58,085 nt of DNA from Bdellovibrionales bacterium (GCA_020435205.1 JAGQZY010000006.1:1-58085), one strand, 5' to 3'; counted from the stretch's first letter, positions 25,011 through 35,288 are shown. Made by a program: numbers and translations. The notes: generated from the sequence alone by a model not told the origin.

Positions 25011-25379
25011 CTAAACCTGTAATCCGGCTTCTCTGGCTCCATCAGCCAAAGACTTAATACGTCCATGGTAGTAGTAGCCACTGCGATCAAATACCGCTTT
25101 GGTAATATTTTTTTGTTTTGCCTTTTCAGCGATCAATTTACCCACTTCAAAAGCGGCATCTTTCCCTGTTTTTTCGATTTTATCTTGTAAAGTCGAGGCG
25201 CTCACAAGCGTCTGTCCCGTACTATCGTCAATCATTTGCGCAAAAATATTTTTTGCACTTTTGTAAACGCAAAGACGAGGTCTTTCTTGGTCGCCCGCAA
25301 TCTTCTTGCGAATTCTAAGACGCTTTTTCGTTCTTAGCTTCTTCTTGTCATCCCACTTTTTCTTGATGGTCACACGCAT
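25011..25379 (-). CDS. rplR: 50S ribosomal protein L18
   Basis: L18 (122 residues) binds 5S rRNA. Basic N-terminus, [20 protein letters not shown], and the end [20 protein letters not shown] with AREAGL are typical. GAGG precedes the ATG. Between rplF and rpsE as expected. Confidence 0.98.
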   Translation of the reverse strand: MRVTIKKKWDDKKKLRTKKRLRIRKKIAGDQERPRLCVYKSAKNIFAQMIDDSTGQTLVSASTLQDKIEKTGKDAAFEVGKLIAEKAKQKNITKAVFDRSGYYYHGRIKSLADGAREAGLQV

Positions 25380-25390
25380 TTTAAAACCTC

Positions 25391-25933
25391 TTATTTACCA
25401 GCCGACTTTCCTTCTTTACGTCGGATCACTTCATCACTATAGCGCACACCCTTACCTAAGAAAGGCTCAGGTGGACGGAAATTTCTAATTTTAGCAGCCA
25501 CTTGCCCAACAAGCTCCTTGCTGGCGCCTGTAATGATCACAGTGGTTTGCTTCTCAACTTTAATGTCGATGCCATCAGGAATTGGAAACTTAATGGGATG
25601 ACTATATCCCAAGGAAAGCTCCAAAGTCTTACCTGAGGTAGAGGCTCTATAACCCACACCATTAAGAATGAGTGATTTGGTAAATCCCTCAGTCACTCCA
25701 GTCACTGCGTTTTGCACGAGTGAACGATAAAGACCATGAAGAGAACGAGCCTTTTGCGAGTCGTCCTTTCTCTCGATGAAGATCTTGTTGTCTTCGATTC
25801 TAGCCTTCACTTCTGGGCGCATAGCCACAGTCAACGTATTGTTACCGGCTTTAACAACAACTTCGTTGTTGCCAGTAATATTTACGTTAACCTTACTGTC
25901 AAATTCTACTGGATACTTACCAATTCGTGACAT
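25391..25933 (-). CDS. rplF: 50S ribosomal protein L6
   Basis: L6 (180 residues), near the sarcin-ricin loop. Start [19 protein letters not shown] and the C-terminal signature [15 protein letters not shown] are standard. AGGTGA lies close before the ATG. Confidence 0.98.
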   Translation of the reverse strand: MSRIGKYPVEFDSKVNVNITGNNEVVVKAGNNTLTVAMRPEVKARIEDNKIFIERKDDSQKARSLHGLYRSLVQNAVTGVTEGFTKSLILNGVGYRASTSGKTLELSLGYSHPIKFPIPDGIDIKVEKQTTVIITGASKELVGQVAAKIRNFRPPEPFLGKGVRYSDEVIRRKEGKSAGK

Positions 25934-25940
25934 CTCTCAC

Positions 25941-26330
25941 CTACCAAACAACACAAAGTAGTTCGCCACCAAGATTACTTTCCTTGGCCTTTCCACCACT
26001 CATGATTCCTTTACTTGTACTTAATATGGAAAGCCCGTAGCCCTCACGAATATTGGGGATTTCCTTTGCTTTCACATAATAACGACGGCTGGGTTTGCTA
26101 TAACGCTGAATCTTGTGGATTTTAGGTTTTCCACCAGCTTCATAGGAAAGATAAACTCTCATCATCCCCTGTTTGCCGTCTTTAACGACTTTAAAACTGT
26201 TAATGTAACTTGTTTCCTGCAAAACCTGCGCAATCCCTTGTCTCACGTTGGAGGCAGGAATATCGACCTTTTCATGGCCGGCAGCGTGGGCATTTCGAAT
26301 TCTTGTTAAAAAATCACCAATAGTATCCAC
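25941..26330 (-). CDS. rpsH: 30S ribosomal protein S8
   Basis: S8 (129 residues) binds the central domain of 16S rRNA; in E. coli it also represses the spc operon. MDTIGDFLTRIRNAHAAGHE and the end LSTSKGIMSGGKAKE are diagnostic. GTG start with GGAG six bases upstream. Whether S8 feedback operates here is unclear: its usual target, the rplX-rplE junction, is changed because rplX is missing. Confidence 0.98.
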   Translation of the reverse strand: MDTIGDFLTRIRNAHAAGHEKVDIPASNVRQGIAQVLQETSYINSFKVVKDGKQGMMRVYLSYEAGGKPKIHKIQRYSKPSRRYYVKAKEIPNIREGYGLSILSTSKGIMSGGKAKESNLGGELLCVVW

Positions 26331-26340
26331 TCTCTACTCC

Positions 26341-26526
26341 TTACCAGCTCGATTTGGTCACGCCGGGGATCATCCCTTTGTTAGCTAATGTTCGAAAACA
26401 AATCCGGCAAACCTGGAATTTTCTCATAAATCCACGGGGACGGCCACAAAGCTTGCAGCGATGATATCCTCTCACTTTGAATCTTGGCTGCTTCTCAGCC
26501 TTAATTATCATTGCCCGACGAGCCAC
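26341..26526 (-). CDS. rpsN: 30S ribosomal protein S14, zinc (type Z) form
   Basis: The short S14 (61 residues) with a zinc ribbon [20 protein letters not shown]: two CxxC pairs (Cys24, Cys27, Cys40 and Cys43). The longer non-zinc form is common in Gammaproteobacteria, so this helps place the lineage elsewhere. GTG start with GGAGG four bases upstream. Confidence 0.98.
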   Translation of the reverse strand: MARRAMIIKAEKQPRFKVRGYHRCKLCGRPRGFMRKFQVCRICFRTLANKGMIPGVTKSSW

Positions 26527-26534
26527 AATTCCTC

Positions 26535-27074
26535 CTACTTCCTAAAGGGAAAACCAAACGCTTCCAGCAAGGCTTTCCCCTGGGTATCATCCTTTGCTGA
26601 TGTACAAATCGAAATATTCATTCCGCGGACTTTGTCCACTTTGTCATAGTTAATTTCTGGAAAAATAATCTGTTCTTTAAGACCCATATTATAGTTTCCA
26701 CGACCATCAAAACCCTTAGCAGAAAGACCACGAAAGTCTCGCACACGAGGAAGAGCCACTGAAACTAAGCGATCAAAGAAGGCCCACATTCTGTCGCCAC
26801 GAAGGGTGACTGTCACTCCGAGAGGCATACCCTCGCGCAACTTAAAGTTAGCAAGAGACTTTTTAGCCTTGGTAATGACGGCCTTTTGACCGGAAATGGC
26901 TGACAGCTCCTCGGCAGCAGTGTTGAGAACTTTGGAGTTCTGCACAGCCTCAGGAAGACAGCTACTAATCACAATCTTCTCAATCTTAGGAATCTGCATG
27001 GCATTTTTAAGGGCCAGGCTCTTCATCAAGCTTGGAGAGATTTCTTCTTTATATTTCCCATATAAGCGATTCAC
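26535..27074 (-). CDS. rplE: 50S ribosomal protein L5
   Basis: L5 (179 residues) of the central protuberance, binding 5S rRNA and contacting the P-site t[35 protein letters not shown], and [16 protein letters not shown] match. GTG start with AGAGG upstream. Only 11 bases separate it from rplN; the gene rplX, normally between them, is missing. Confidence 0.98.
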   Translation of the reverse strand: MNRLYGKYKEEISPSLMKSLALKNAMQIPKIEKIVISSCLPEAVQNSKVLNTAAEELSAISGQKAVITKAKKSLANFKLREGMPLGVTVTLRGDRMWAFFDRLVSVALPRVRDFRGLSAKGFDGRGNYNMGLKEQIIFPEINYDKVDKVRGMNISICTSAKDDTQGKALLEAFGFPFRK

Positions 27075-27085
27075 TTTAACACCTC

Positions 27086-27454
27086 TTACAAAACCTCAGG
27101 AGCCAAGGAAATGATCTTAACAAATGCCTTTGCTCTGAGCTCTCTCGCCACTGGTCCAAAAATACGGGTTCCAACGGGTTCTTTATTCTGGTTCACTAAA
27201 ACGGCAGCGTTGTCATCGAAACGAATATAGCTTCCATCAGGACGACGAATGCTCTTTTTGGTTCGAACAATCACAGCCTTTGCCACATCACCTTTCTTCA
27301 CTTTGGAAGTGGGAAGAGCTGACTTAATGGAAACAACAACAATATCACCAATACTGGCCGTTCTTCTTTTTGATCCACCAAGCACCTTGATACACTGGAC
27401 TTCTTTAGCTCCAGAGTTATCAGCCACTTTCATGCGGGTTTGCATTTGAATCAT
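27086..27454 (-). CDS. rplN: 50S ribosomal protein L14
   Basis: L14 (122 residues), at the subunit interface. [34 protein letters not shown] and [12 protein letters not shown] are typical. ATGA overlap with rpsQ and GGAG upstream. The protein has no extra domain that could stand in for the missing L24. Confidence 0.98.
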   Translation of the reverse strand: MIQMQTRMKVADNSGAKEVQCIKVLGGSKRRTASIGDIVVVSIKSALPTSKVKKGDVAKAVIVRTKKSIRRPDGSYIRFDDNAAVLVNQNKEPVGTRIFGPVARELRAKAFVKIISLAPEVL

Positions 27455-27729
27455 TGTGCAGCTCCTGTTTTCCCAGCTTCAACAATTTCAGCTAGTTTCC
27501 AACGTTTCGTTTTGCTCAATGCGCGAGATTCAATGATCTTCACAGTATCACCAGTCTTTGCCGTGTTACCTTCATCGTGGGCTTTAAAAACCGACGTTTT
27601 GCGCACATATTTTTTATATTTAGGATGCTTAACCAAGCGGTAGATCTGAACAGTGATGGTTTTATCCATCTTATCACTGATCACCTGCCCAATCACTTCG
27701 TTACGACGACCTCGTTTTGTTTCTGCCAT
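27451..27729 (-). CDS. rpsQ: 30S ribosomal protein S17
   Basis: S17 (92 residues), an early 16S binder of OB fold: [40 protein letters not shown], and [13 protein letters not shown]. Two stacked GAGG sites precede the ATG. Standard place between rpmC and rplN. Confidence 0.98.
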   Translation of the reverse strand: MAETKRGRRNEVIGQVISDKMDKTITVQIYRLVKHPKYKKYVRKTSVFKAHDEGNTAKTGDTVKIIESRALSKTKRWKLAEIVEAGKTGAAQ

Positions 27730-27737
27730 CCTCTACC

Positions 27738-27932
27738 TCAGTTTGCCTTGCTATTCACAGTCATAGCGGTTTTTAAGCGAGCCACATCACGACGAAGTTT
27801 TCGAATCATAATAGGGTCTGTCATCTGCCCCATGGCGTTTTTCATTTTAGCCTCGAACATCTTCGTTTTGATCTCTCGGATCTTCTTATTAATTTCCACA
27901 GTGGAAAGGTTTTTTAAATCTTCATATTTCAT
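27738..27932 (-). CDS. rpmC: 50S ribosomal protein L29
   Basis: L29 (64 residues), two helices beside the exit tunnel and the signal recognition particle contact. MKYEDLKNLSTVEINKKI and RKLRRDVARLKT match. The ATG at 27932 has GGAGG six bases upstream (inside the end of rplP), so earlier in-frame starts reaching into rplP were rejected. Confidence 0.97.
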   Translation of the reverse strand: MKYEDLKNLSTVEINKKIREIKTKMFEAKMKNAMGQMTDPIMIRKLRRDVARLKTAMTVNSKAN

Positions 27933-27933
27933 C

Positions 27934-28350
27934 TTAGGCCTCCGGCTCCCGAGAAACGAACTTAGTTTTGAAAGGCATTTTGTAACCAGCAAGGCGGAAG
28001 GCCTCTTGGGCTTGCTCACGAGTTACGCCGTTAATTTCAAACAAAATTGTTCCGGGCTTAACAACGGCAGCCCAATATTCCGGACTCCCTTTTCCTTTAC
28101 CCATACGCACTTCAGCAGGTTTTTTCGTGATTGGCTTATGAGGGAAAACTCGAATCCACACTTTACCACCACGCTTAACACTACGGCTAATAGCAATACG
28201 ACCGGCTTCAATTTGTCGAGCGGTCAACCAACCATCGCCTTGAGCCTGCAGACCAAAGTCTCCAAAAGCCACAGAACTACCACGAGTAGCAAATCCCTTG
28301 CGACGGCCCTTGTGCTGTCTTCTCCATTTGACTCTTTTAGGACTTAACAC
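27934..28350 (-). CDS. rplP: 50S ribosomal protein L16
   Basis: L16 (138 residues) organises the A-site side of the peptidyl transferase region. With the GTG at 28350 the protein begins [19 protein letters not shown], the family start, and GGAGG lies six bases upstream; an earlier ATG would add 22 unrelated residues. It overlaps rpsC by 14 bases. Confidence 0.97.
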   Translation of the reverse strand: MLSPKRVKWRRQHKGRRKGFATRGSSVAFGDFGLQAQGDGWLTARQIEAGRIAISRSVKRGGKVWIRVFPHKPITKKPAEVRMGKGKGSPEYWAAVVKPGTILFEINGVTREQAQEAFRLAGYKMPFKTKFVSREPEA

Positions 28351-29002
28351 GACCAGCCTCCTCAACTTCCTTCGCAGAAAGGACATCACCCTTGTAAATC
28401 CAAACCTTAAGGCCAATGATTCCGTAGGTGGTCAAAGCTTCTGCTGTACCATAATCAATGTCTGCTCGGAGTGTATGAAGAGGTACAGACTTTTCGTTGT
28501 ACCATTCTGTACGAGCGATTTCGGCTCCGTCTAAACGACCCGAAACTTGAACTTTGATTCCGCGAACTCCACCGCGAACAGCGGCCGCAATGGCTTTTTT
28601 AAGGGCTCGTCTCCATGAAACACGCTTTTCCAACTGAAGAGCGATATTTTCAGCCACAAGTTGAGCATCCACGTCAGGCTTACGAACTTCTTGAATATTT
28701 ACAAACACTTCATTGGGAGTCATCTTTTGGAGATCCGCCTTTAGAGCATCAATCCCCGCACCCTTTTTTCCGATCACTACGCCGGGACGGGCTGTAGAGA
28801 TAAGAACCTTGAGTTTGTTCGCTGCGCGTTCCATTTCAATCTTTGCAACGCCAGCATGCTTGAGACGCTTTTTGATGTAGTCACGAAGTTTTAAATCTTC
28901 ATGCAGCTGATCAGCGTATAGTTTGCCCTGAGCAAACCAACGGCTATCCCAACTTCTAATAACGCCAACTCTTAAACCAATTGGATTAACCTTCTGTCCC
29001 AC
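28337..29002 (-). CDS. rpsC: 30S ribosomal protein S3
   Basis: S3 (221 residues) at the mRNA entry tunnel, with a KH domain containing [17 protein letters not shown] and the C-terminal [28 protein letters not shown] and [13 protein letters not shown] start ([10 protein letters not shown]) with AGGG upstream. Confidence 0.98.
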   Translation of the reverse strand: MGQKVNPIGLRVGVIRSWDSRWFAQGKLYADQLHEDLKLRDYIKKRLKHAGVAKIEMERAANKLKVLISTARPGVVIGKKGAGIDALKADLQKMTPNEVFVNIQEVRKPDVDAQLVAENIALQLEKRVSWRRALKKAIAAAVRGGVRGIKVQVSGRLDGAEIARTEWYNEKSVPLHTLRADIDYGTAEALTTYGIIGLKVWIYKGDVLSAKEVEEAGRVKS

Positions 29003-29008
29003 GAAGCC

Positions 29009-29341
29009 CTACCTTTCATCCAATACCAAGCTAATGTGGCTTGATTTCTTTTTAATAACAAATGCACGACCTTGCGCGCGAGGCTGGTACCTTTTCATGA
29101 AAGGCCCTTTATCCACCATAATTTCTTTAACGTAGAGGTTATCTACATCGATCACCTGCTTTTGATCAGCGTTAGCAACCGCTGACTCAACCAGCTTTTT
29201 AATGATTTCAGCAGGCTTTTTGTTTTCATAGGATAGGATTCGAATGGCATCGTTCACCGATTTCCCACGAATCATGTTGGCAACCAATCTTGCTTTTTGC
29301 TCACCAACTCTTACAAATTTAGCACTGGCTTTTACTTCCAT
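29009..29341 (-). CDS. rplV: 50S ribosomal protein L22
   Basis: L22 (110 residues), whose beta-hairpin lines the peptide exit tunnel and influences macrolide sensitivity. KARLVANMIRGKSVNDAIRIL, and the end region FMKRYQPRAQGRAFVIKKKSSHI match. No alteration visible in the loop that would suggest macrolide resistance. Confidence 0.98.
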   Translation of the reverse strand: MEVKASAKFVRVGEQKARLVANMIRGKSVNDAIRILSYENKKPAEIIKKLVESAVANADQKQVIDVDNLYVKEIMVDKGPFMKRYQPRAQGRAFVIKKKSSHISLVLDER

Positions 29342-29353
29342 CGTTCACCTAAC

Positions 29354-29623
29354 CTATTTTTTCTTCTTGTCCGCGTGTCCATGGAAGGTGCGAGTTAATG
29401 CAAACTCACCCAACTTATGGCCAATCATGTTTTCATTGACGTAAACAGGAACAAACTTGCGCCCATTGTGAACGGCAAAAGTTAACCCAATCATGTCGGG
29501 GACAATTGTCGAGCGACGAGACCATGTTTTAATAGCCTTTTTGTCGCCGCTTTCACTGGCCGCCACCACTTTTTTGTACAAGTGATCGTCTACAAATGGT
29601 CCTTTTTTCATTGAGCGTGCCAC
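29354..29623 (-). CDS. rpsS: 30S ribosomal protein S19
   Basis: S19 (89 residues) of the 30S head: [37 protein letters not shown] and [16 protein letters not shown] start with GGAGA upstream; between rplB and rplV as usual. Confidence 0.98.
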   Translation of the reverse strand: MARSMKKGPFVDDHLYKKVVAASESGDKKAIKTWSRRSTIVPDMIGLTFAVHNGRKFVPVYVNENMIGHKLGEFALTRTFHGHADKKKK

Positions 29624-29633
29624 TTATGTCTCC

Positions 29634-30458
29634 TTACTTACTCTTACGTCGTTTAATGATAAAGCGGTCTGTTCCTTTGTTATTGCGGGTGCGATGACCT
29701 TTACAAGGCTTGCCCCAAGGAGTGGTTGGGTGATTTCCCTTACCACGACCTTCACCACCACCCATAGGGTGATCGATGGGGTTCATTGCCATACCGCGAA
29801 CACTTGGACGCTTTCCACGCCAACGGTTTCGTCCAGCTTTACCAATTGTGATGTTTTCGTTATCTGTGTTTCCAACTTGACCGACAGTGGCGCGACACTC
29901 AGCGAGCACCTCGCGCACTTCGCTTGAAGGAAGTTTGATCTGAGCAAATTTACCCACTCGGCCAACTAATGTCGCCTCAGTTCCAGCTCCACGACAAAGC
30001 TGGCCACCCTTTCCAGGGCGAAGCTCCACATTGTGAATGATTGTACCCACCGGCATCTCTGAAAGACGCAAGCTATTTCCGGGTTTAATATCTGCTTTCG
30101 CACTGGAAACCACAGTATCGCCAACCTTTAAACCCACTGGAGCCAAGATATAAGACTTTTCTCCGTCCTTATAGTGAAGGAGAGCAATACGACAAGAGCG
30201 GTTGGGATCGTATTCAATGGCAACCACAGTAGCAGGAACTTCTAGCTTGGTGCGCTTGAAGTCAATCAAACGATATTTACGCTTATGACCACCACCTTGA
30301 TGACGAATGGTGATTTGACCGTGGTTATTACGAGCACCCTTTCTTTTGAGAGGAGCCGTCAACGACTTTTCGGGCTTTGTCTTGGTGATTTCCGCAAAGT
30401 CATAGCCAGTCATTCCACGACGGCCAGGGCTTGTTGGATTAAACTTTTTCACTCCCAT
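29634..30458 (-). CDS. rplB: 50S ribosomal protein L2
   Basis: L2 (274 residues) is needed for subunit joining and peptidyl transfer. [36 protein letters not shown], and the C-terminal [19 protein letters not shown] with the functionally important His are intact. GGAG precedes the ATG; two bases from rplW. Confidence 0.98.
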   Translation of the reverse strand: MGVKKFNPTSPGRRGMTGYDFAEITKTKPEKSLTAPLKRKGARNNHGQITIRHQGGGHKRKYRLIDFKRTKLEVPATVVAIEYDPNRSCRIALLHYKDGEKSYILAPVGLKVGDTVVSSAKADIKPGNSLRLSEMPVGTIIHNVELRPGKGGQLCRGAGTEATLVGRVGKFAQIKLPSSEVREVLAECRATVGQVGNTDNENITIGKAGRNRWRGKRPSVRGMAMNPIDHPMGGGEGRGKGNHPTTPWGKPCKGHRTRNNKGTDRFIIKRRKSK

Positions 30459-30460
30459 TC

Positions 30461-30739
30461 TTAAGCTCCTTCAAAAATTGAAATGGTTTGGCCTTCAACC
30501 AATTTAACAAAAGCTTTCTTTTTGTATTTTGGTGGGCCAAATCTAGCATGCTTCTTCAACCACTTGGTTCTGTAAACCAAGGTACGAACGTCTTTTACTT
30601 TCACATCAAAAGCTTTCTCAACAGCATTACGAATATCCGTTTTGGTCGCATCGCGAGTGACTTCAAATACATAGGTGCCGTACTCGCCATAAGCCGTGGA
30701 TTTTTCAGTCAAAAGTGGTTTTTTAATAATGTCATACAT
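30461..30739 (-). CDS. rplW: 50S ribosomal protein L23
   Basis: L23 (92 residues), docking site for trigger factor and SRP at the tunnel exit: [33 protein letters not shown], and GPPKYKKAFVKL-like end. The ATG at 30739 shares a base with the rplD TGA stop, which decides the start against an earlier in-frame GTG. Confidence 0.97.
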   Translation of the reverse strand: MYDIIKKPLLTEKSTAYGEYGTYVFEVTRDATKTDIRNAVEKAFDVKVKDVRTLVYRTKWLKKHARFGPPKYKKKAFVKLVEGQTISIFEGA

Positions 30740-31365
30740 CACTGCACCCCACACTTTTTGCTGATTTCTTCAAGAGAACTCTTGGAAATCACTAAATTGT
30801 CATATTTCAAAACATCGTAAACATTGAGACCAGAAACAGTATTGTAGCGGAATGTAGAGAGGTTGTTAGTGGCTCTTGCAAACTTTTCATCCTTACCAGA
30901 GTCAATAAGAAGAGCTTTGCTCAGACCAAAATCTTTTAAGCGAGAAGCCATCTCTTTGGTTTTTCCGTCTGCGGAGGTCATATCGTCCACAACAAAAAGT
31001 CGCCCTTCCTTATATAAGTAAGAGAGAGCGCTTCTAAGACCCTTTTGACGAGTCTTTTTGTTAACTGAAAAAGAATAGTCTCTGGGGTGGGGTCCATGAG
31101 CCACAGCACCACCACGAAGAAGGTGGGAGCGAAGGTTACCCTGGCGAGCTTGGCCGGTACCTTTTTGCTTATAAGGTTTTTTACTACTTCCGCTCACTTC
31201 GCCACGACTTTTTGTGTTGTGAGTACCAGCACGACGACTAGCCAACTGCCAGCGCACGAGAGTATGAAGAATATCCTTGCGGACTTCATCATTAACCAAC
31301 TGATCAGGAACTTCTACTTCTCCTGACTTTTTCTTTTTCCAATCGAGTACTTCAAGCTTTGCCAT
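30739..31365 (-). CDS. rplD: 50S ribosomal protein L4
   Basis: L4 (208 residues). Its long loop KSRGEVSGSSKKPYKQKGTG with ARQGNLRSHLLRGGAVAHGP reaches the exit tunnel; in E. coli L4 autoregulates the S10 operon. ATG at 31365 preferred over a TTG two codons upstream. One-base overlap with rplW. Confidence 0.98.
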   Translation of the reverse strand: MAKLEVLDWKKKKSGEVEVPDQLVNDEVRKDILHTLVRWQLASRRAGTHNTKSRGEVSGSSKKPYKQKGTGQARQGNLRSHLLRGGAVAHGPHPRDYSFSVNKKTRQKGLRSALSYLYKEGRLFVVDDMTSADGKTKEMASRLKDFGLSKALLIDSGKDEKFARATNNLSTFRYNTVSGLNVYDVLKYDNLVISKSSLEEISKKCGVQ

Positions 31366-31381
31366 TTTCAAACACCGTCGT

Positions 31382-32107
31382 TTATTGCTTTAGCAGTTGA
31401 ACCAAACTATTTCTTGCTCCAGGTACAGGGCCTTTAACTAAAAGAAGTCCCTCATCTGATTGCACTTCAACAATTTCTACATTTTTTACAGTCACTTGTT
31501 CATCACCAAAATGACCGGGTAATTTCTTGCCGGGCATAATTCGACCTGGCCAAGTTCTGTTACCAACCGAACCAGGCTGGCGATGGAAGGTTGAACCGTG
31601 AGCCGCAGGACCCCCACCAAAATTCCATCTTTTTAAAACTCCCGAAAATCCTCGGCCCTTAGACTGACCAGTAATCTTTACTTTTTGGCCCTTTTCAAAA
31701 GTGTCTACAGTCACTTCTTGACCAATTTGGACACCCTCAGGAACTTCGCCACGAATTTCGCGACAAAAAGTAGCACCTGTTTTTGAGCCCGTACTTTTAA
31801 TGTGACCCTTTTCAGCAGCTGAAACACTTTTTTCTTTTCTTTCGAGAAGAGAAATTTGAACAGCATCGTAATTGTCTTTTTCTTTTGTTTTTACTTGAGT
31901 CACTGTCCAAGGCTTGACCTGAAGAACCGTTACAGGGATCTGAACCCCTTCCTCAGAGTAAACTTGACCCATTCCCAATTTGAACGCGAACATTCCGTTA
32001 AGAATGACATCCTGACTAGGAGCTGCGGTGTCGGTAGTCTCTTCTGTCGCTGCAGTTTCTGCAGCTTGGTCGACAACTTCTTCTGTGTTTTTTGTATCTT
32101 CACTCAT
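31382..32107 (-). CDS. rplC: 50S ribosomal protein L3 with N-terminal acidic extension
   Basis: The body from about residue 39 (MFAFKLGMGQVYSEEG) is a normal L3, with QSKGRGFSGVLKRWNFGGGPA and GSVGNRTWPGRIMPGKKLPGH near the peptidyl transferase centre. It is preceded by about 38 residues rich in Glu, Asp, Thr and Ala. GGAG six bases before the ATG at 32107 supports that the extension is translated; Met39 has only a weak site. Between rpsJ and rplD as usual. Confidence 0.97.
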   Translation of the reverse strand: MSEDTKNTEEVVDQAAETAATEETTDTAAPSQDVILNGMFAFKLGMGQVYSEEGVQIPVTVLQVKPWTVTQVKTKEKDNYDAVQISLLERKEKSVSAAEKGHIKSTGSKTGATFCREIRGEVPEGVQIGQEVTVDTFEKGQKVKITGQSKGRGFSGVLKRWNFGGGPAAHGSTFHRQPGSVGNRTWPGRIMPGKKLPGHFGDEQVTVKNVEIVEVQSDEGLLLVKGPVPGARNSLVQLLKQ

Positions 32108-32110
32108 TGT

Positions 32111-32428
32111 TTACTCCGCCGACAGTTTAATCTCTACATCAACACCAGCAGAAAGATCTAACTTCATAAGTTGATCAATCGTTTGTTGTGTGGGTTCTAA
32201 AATATCTAACAGTCTTTTGTGTGTTCTGATTTCAAATTGCTCACGAGACTTTTTATCAACGTGTGGAGAACGTAAAACTGTATAACGATTCAGACGAGTG
32301 GGAAGAGGAATCGGCCCAGCGATACGCGCTCCTGTTCGTCGAGCCGTATCCACTATCTCACGAGTCGATTGGTCCAATAATTTGTGATCAAATGCCTTCA
32401 ATCGTATACGAATTTTTTGACTCTGCAT
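32111..32428 (-). CDS. rpsJ: 30S ribosomal protein S10
   Basis: S10 (105 residues), also known as NusE in antitermination with NusB and Nus[41 protein letters not shown] and [12 protein letters not shown] are typical. GAGGCG precedes the ATG. First gene of the S10 cluster, 172 bases after fusA, with a promoter-like sequence in that gap. Confidence 0.98.
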   Translation of the reverse strand: MQSQKIRIRLKAFDHKLLDQSTREIVDTARRTGARIAGPIPLPTRLNRYTVLRSPHVDKKSREQFEIRTHKRLLDILEPTQQTIDQLMKLDLSAGVDVEIKLSAE

Positions 32429-32531
32429 TTTCTTAACGCCTCTTTAAATTATTAAAACTATTAGCAAAATTGCCATATGCAAGTCACCGGAAACCGGCTC
32501 CACGCCTTGGTTTTAGCAATATAGACCGGCG

Positions 32532-32561
32532 AGTATGCACTTTTGAGCCCTGTGTTGTCAA
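32532..32561 (-). promoter_or_regulatory. Candidate sigma70 promoter for the S10 cluster
   Basis: Minus strand: TTGACA (32556-32561), an 18-base spacer and CATACT (32532-32537), about 100 bases before the rpsJ start. The leader between has the inverted repeat CCGG-AAA-CCGG. A promoter here would uncouple the S10 cluster from fusA. Confidence 0.55.
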
Positions 32562-32600
32562 AGGACTTTCAGAAATTTAGTTAGAAAAATCGAAGACTTC

Positions 32601-34697
32601 TTAGATTCGGCCCATCTTCTGCAAAAGCTCGCTTTGAACCTTTGCGGGCATCAAGGAATACTGGGCAAATTTCATCACAAACGTCCCTCGCCCCTGGGTC
32701 AGGGATCGCAAATCCGTGGCGTAGCCAAAAAGCTCAGCCAGGGGTGCTTCGGCCTCTACGGCCTGTAAATGGCCTTTGGCGTGGGTTGCGATGACTTTCC
32801 CTCGCCTGGAGTTGATGTCACCGATCACATTCCCCAAAAACTCATCGGGGCAAACCACCTCTAAGAAAAAGACAGGTTCCATCAATTCGGCTTTGGTGGC
32901 CCGCAAGGCCTCCCGCAGCGCAATGGAGCTCGCAATTTGGAAGGCGGCCTCATGGGCGGACTCATCCTCATACTGAATATCTTTGATGGTCACCTTGACC
33001 CCAAGAACGGGATAACCTGCAACCACCCCATTTTCCAAGGCTTCTTGGCAGCCCTTGATAGCCGCTTGCTTATAGTTCGATGGAAATCCCTCGGGAAGCT
33101 GGGTTATAACTAGGTTCCCCTCACCCCCATCCCACTTCTCGACGGAGACTTTGGCGGTCGCCGCCTGGAGCTTACCAGCCACTTCTCGCTCAAAACGCTT
33201 GGAAGCCAACGCACTCCCCGTCACCGTTTCTCGGTAGGAAACCTGAGGTTTGCCCACATTCACGTCCACCTTGAACTCCCGACGGAGCCGATCCACTAGA
33301 ATCTCTAGATGGAGCTCGCCCATGCCTGATAACAAAAGCTGACCCGTTTCTGGGTCCGTGCGCAGAGCACTGGAGGGATCTTCTTGGATAAGCCTTTCTA
33401 AGCTTTCCATCATTTTTCCCTGTTGGGCAGAGGACTTCGCTTCAATCACCACCGCAATGACGGGGTCAGGAAACTGAATCGATTCCAAAACCACAGCATG
33501 GGAGGTTTCACAGAGTGTATCCCCAGTCGCCGTAAATTTGAGTCCAACGACAGCACCTATATCCCCCGCCTTAAGTTCTTTGAGCTCTTCACGAGAATTG
33601 GCATGCATTCGCACTAACCTGGTGATCCGTTCCTTTTTATTTTGTCGGGGATTAAACAGCTGAGTTCCCGCCTTAATCACACCCGAATAGACTCGCACAT
33701 AGGTAAGAGACCCAGCAAAACTATCACTGGCAACCTTAAAAGCCAGAGCTACAGGAGATGCATCAAACTCTGTTTTACAAACCACTTCCTTGTCTTCTTT
33801 TTTAGCATCATGACCAAGGATGTCTGGTCTATCTAAGGGGCTCGGAAGAAAACCAATAATGGCATCAAGCAGTGGCTGAACCCCTTTATTTTTAAAAGAG
33901 CTCCCACAGAAGACAGGGGTGACTTTTAAAGTGAGAGTGCAATCCCTTAAAATCTCTCTGAGTTGAGATTCGGCAATCTTTTCCCCACCCAGGTAGGCTT
34001 CTGCCAAATCATCATCGAAATCTGATAAAGCTTCTATAAGCTGCTCGCGACAAGCATTGTACTCATCCTGCAAATCACTGGGAACATCCCGAGTCTCAAA
34101 TTCTTCACCTTTACCCTCGCCACTCCAAATGAGAGCTTTACCAGAAATGAGGTCAATCACACCGGTAAACTCATCTTCTTTGCCAATGGGAATTTGAACC
34201 TTGACTGGGGTGGCCGCCAGCTTTTCGCGAATGGTGTCCACGCTCATATCAAAGTCAGCACCCACACGGTCCATTTTATTAATAAAACAGATGCGCGGCA
34301 CTCCGTAACGATCGGCCTGTCTCCAAACCGTTTCCGACTGCGGCTCAACACCGTTAACCGCATCAAAAACGGCGACAGCCCCATCAAGCACACGTAAGCT
34401 TCTCTCGACCTCGATTGTAAAATCCACGTGCCCAGGGGTATCAATAATATTGATGCGATGATCTTTCCAGAATGTGGTTGTTGCAGCAGAGGTGATAGTG
34501 ATTCCCCTCTCTTGCTCTTGCTCCATCCAATCCATGGTGGCTTCACCCTCATGGACCTCACCCATTTTATAGTTTTTCCCTGAGTAGTAAAGAATGCGTT
34601 CGGTGGTTGTCGTCTTGCCAGCGTCAATATGGGCCATAATCCCAATATTGCGGGTAAAAGCTAACTCCTCAATTTTCTGTGGATCAGCGACTGACAT
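32601..34697 (-). CDS. fusA: Translation elongation factor G
   Basis: EF-G (698 residues) is the GTPase driving tRNA-mRNA translocation and ribosome recycling. G1 AHIDAGKT at 22-29, G3 DTPGH at 86-90, G4 NKMD at 140-143, switch [13 protein letters not shown], domain IV tip [17 protein letters not shown]. All domains present. Only a distant AAGG precedes the ATG. A terminator-like hairpin separates it from rpsG, so expression may be partly independent of the str promoter. Confidence 0.98.
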   Translation of the reverse strand: MSVADPQKIEELAFTRNIGIMAHIDAGKTTTTERILYYSGKNYKMGEVHEGEATMDWMEQEQERGITITSAATTTFWKDHRINIIDTPGHVDFTIEVERSLRVLDGAVAVFDAVNGVEPQSETVWRQADRYGVPRICFINKMDRVGADFDMSVDTIREKLAATPVKVQIPIGKEDEFTGVIDLISGKALIWSGEGKGEEFETRDVPSDLQDEYNACREQLIEALSDFDDDLAEAYLGGEKIAESQLREILRDCTLTLKVTPVFCGSSFKNKGVQPLLDAIIGFLPSPLDRPDILGHDAKKEDKEVVCKTEFDASPVALAFKVASDSFAGSLTYVRVYSGVIKAGTQLFNPRQNKKERITRLVRMHANSREELKELKAGDIGAVVGLKFTATGDTLCETSHAVVLESIQFPDPVIAVVIEAKSSAQQGKMMESLERLIQEDPSSALRTDPETGQLLLSGMGELHLEILVDRLRREFKVDVNVGKPQVSYRETVTGSALASKRFEREVAGKLQAATAKVSVEKWDGGEGNLVITQLPEGFPSNYKQAAIKGCQEALENGVVAGYPVLGVKVTIKDIQYEDESAHEAAFQIASSIALREALRATKAELMEPVFFLEVVCPDEFLGNVIGDINSRRGKVIATHAKGHLQAVEAEAPLAELFGYATDLRSLTQGRGTFVMKFAQYSLMPAKVQSELLQKMGRI

Positions 34698-34739
34698 AGT
34701 GATCTTTTACCTTAGCCCCAAAATTTTGGCGAGCCTTTT

Positions 34740-34777
34740 CAAAAAAACAAAAGGCACAACCCGGAAGGTCATGCCTT
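34740..34777 (-). terminator. Intrinsic terminator or attenuator between rpsG and fusA
   Basis: Minus strand: AAGGCA (34772-34777) pairs with TGCCTT (34751-34756), with an inner ACC/GGT helix, and is followed by UUUUGUUUUUUU (about 34741-34752). The fusA start lies 43 bases further on, after the perfect palindrome CCAAAATTTTGG (34718-34729). Confidence 0.65.
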
Positions 34778-34801
34778 AAAATAATCATCGAATTTATAAT
34801 A

Positions 34802-35275
34802 TTACCAGTTGTAGTGAGAGAAGGCGCGGTTAGCTTCTGCCATTCTATGCACGTCTTCTTTCTTTTTAATAGAGTTGCCACGGTTGTTAAATGCATCGGC
34901 GATTTCGTTAGCTACACGAGCAGCCATATCCTTTTCACCACGCTCACGAGAGTAAGTGGTCAACCAGCGAAGAGCCAAAGTAATGCGACGGCTTGGGCGA
35001 ACATCTACAGGAACTTGATAAGTGGCGCCACCAACTCGGCGAGAACGCACTTCTAATTGAGGCTTGATATTTTCTACAGCTTTTTTGAAAACCTGAAGAG
35101 GCTCCTCTCCTGCAACCTTTCCTTTGAGCTGCTCAAAAGAATCATAAACGATTTTTTGGGCAATACTTTTTTTACCATCCAACATGATCTTGTTTACGAA
35201 TTTAGCGACCAAAACATCATTAAAGATGGGATCGGGTGCAACTTCTCTTTTGTAATTACCTTTTCTACGTGACAT
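34802..35275 (-). CDS. rpsG: 30S ribosomal protein S7
   Basis: S7 (157 residues) nucleates the 30S head and regulates the str operon in E. coli. [37 protein letters not shown], and the C-terminal [24 protein letters not shown] before the ATG. Lies between rpsL and fusA. Confidence 0.98.
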   Translation of the reverse strand: MSRRKGNYKREVAPDPIFNDVLVAKFVNKIMLDGKKSIAQKIVYDSFEQLKGKVAGEEPLQVFKKAVENIKPQLEVRSRRVGGATYQVPVDVRPSRRITLALRWLTTYSRERGEKDMAARVANEIADAFNNRGNSIKKKEDVHRMAEANRAFSHYNW

Positions 35276-35288
35276 TCTTTTCCTCTAA

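Noticed and set aside
27577-28347. Plus-strand open frame of 256 codons
   Set aside because: It lies antisense to rpsQ, rpmC and rplP, has no ribosome binding site and resembles no protein; a shadow of the codon bias of the real genes.
32587-32610. Possible terminator overlapping the fusA stop
   Set aside because: The stem has a three-base bulge and a minimal loop; too weak to call, although five U follow on the minus strand.
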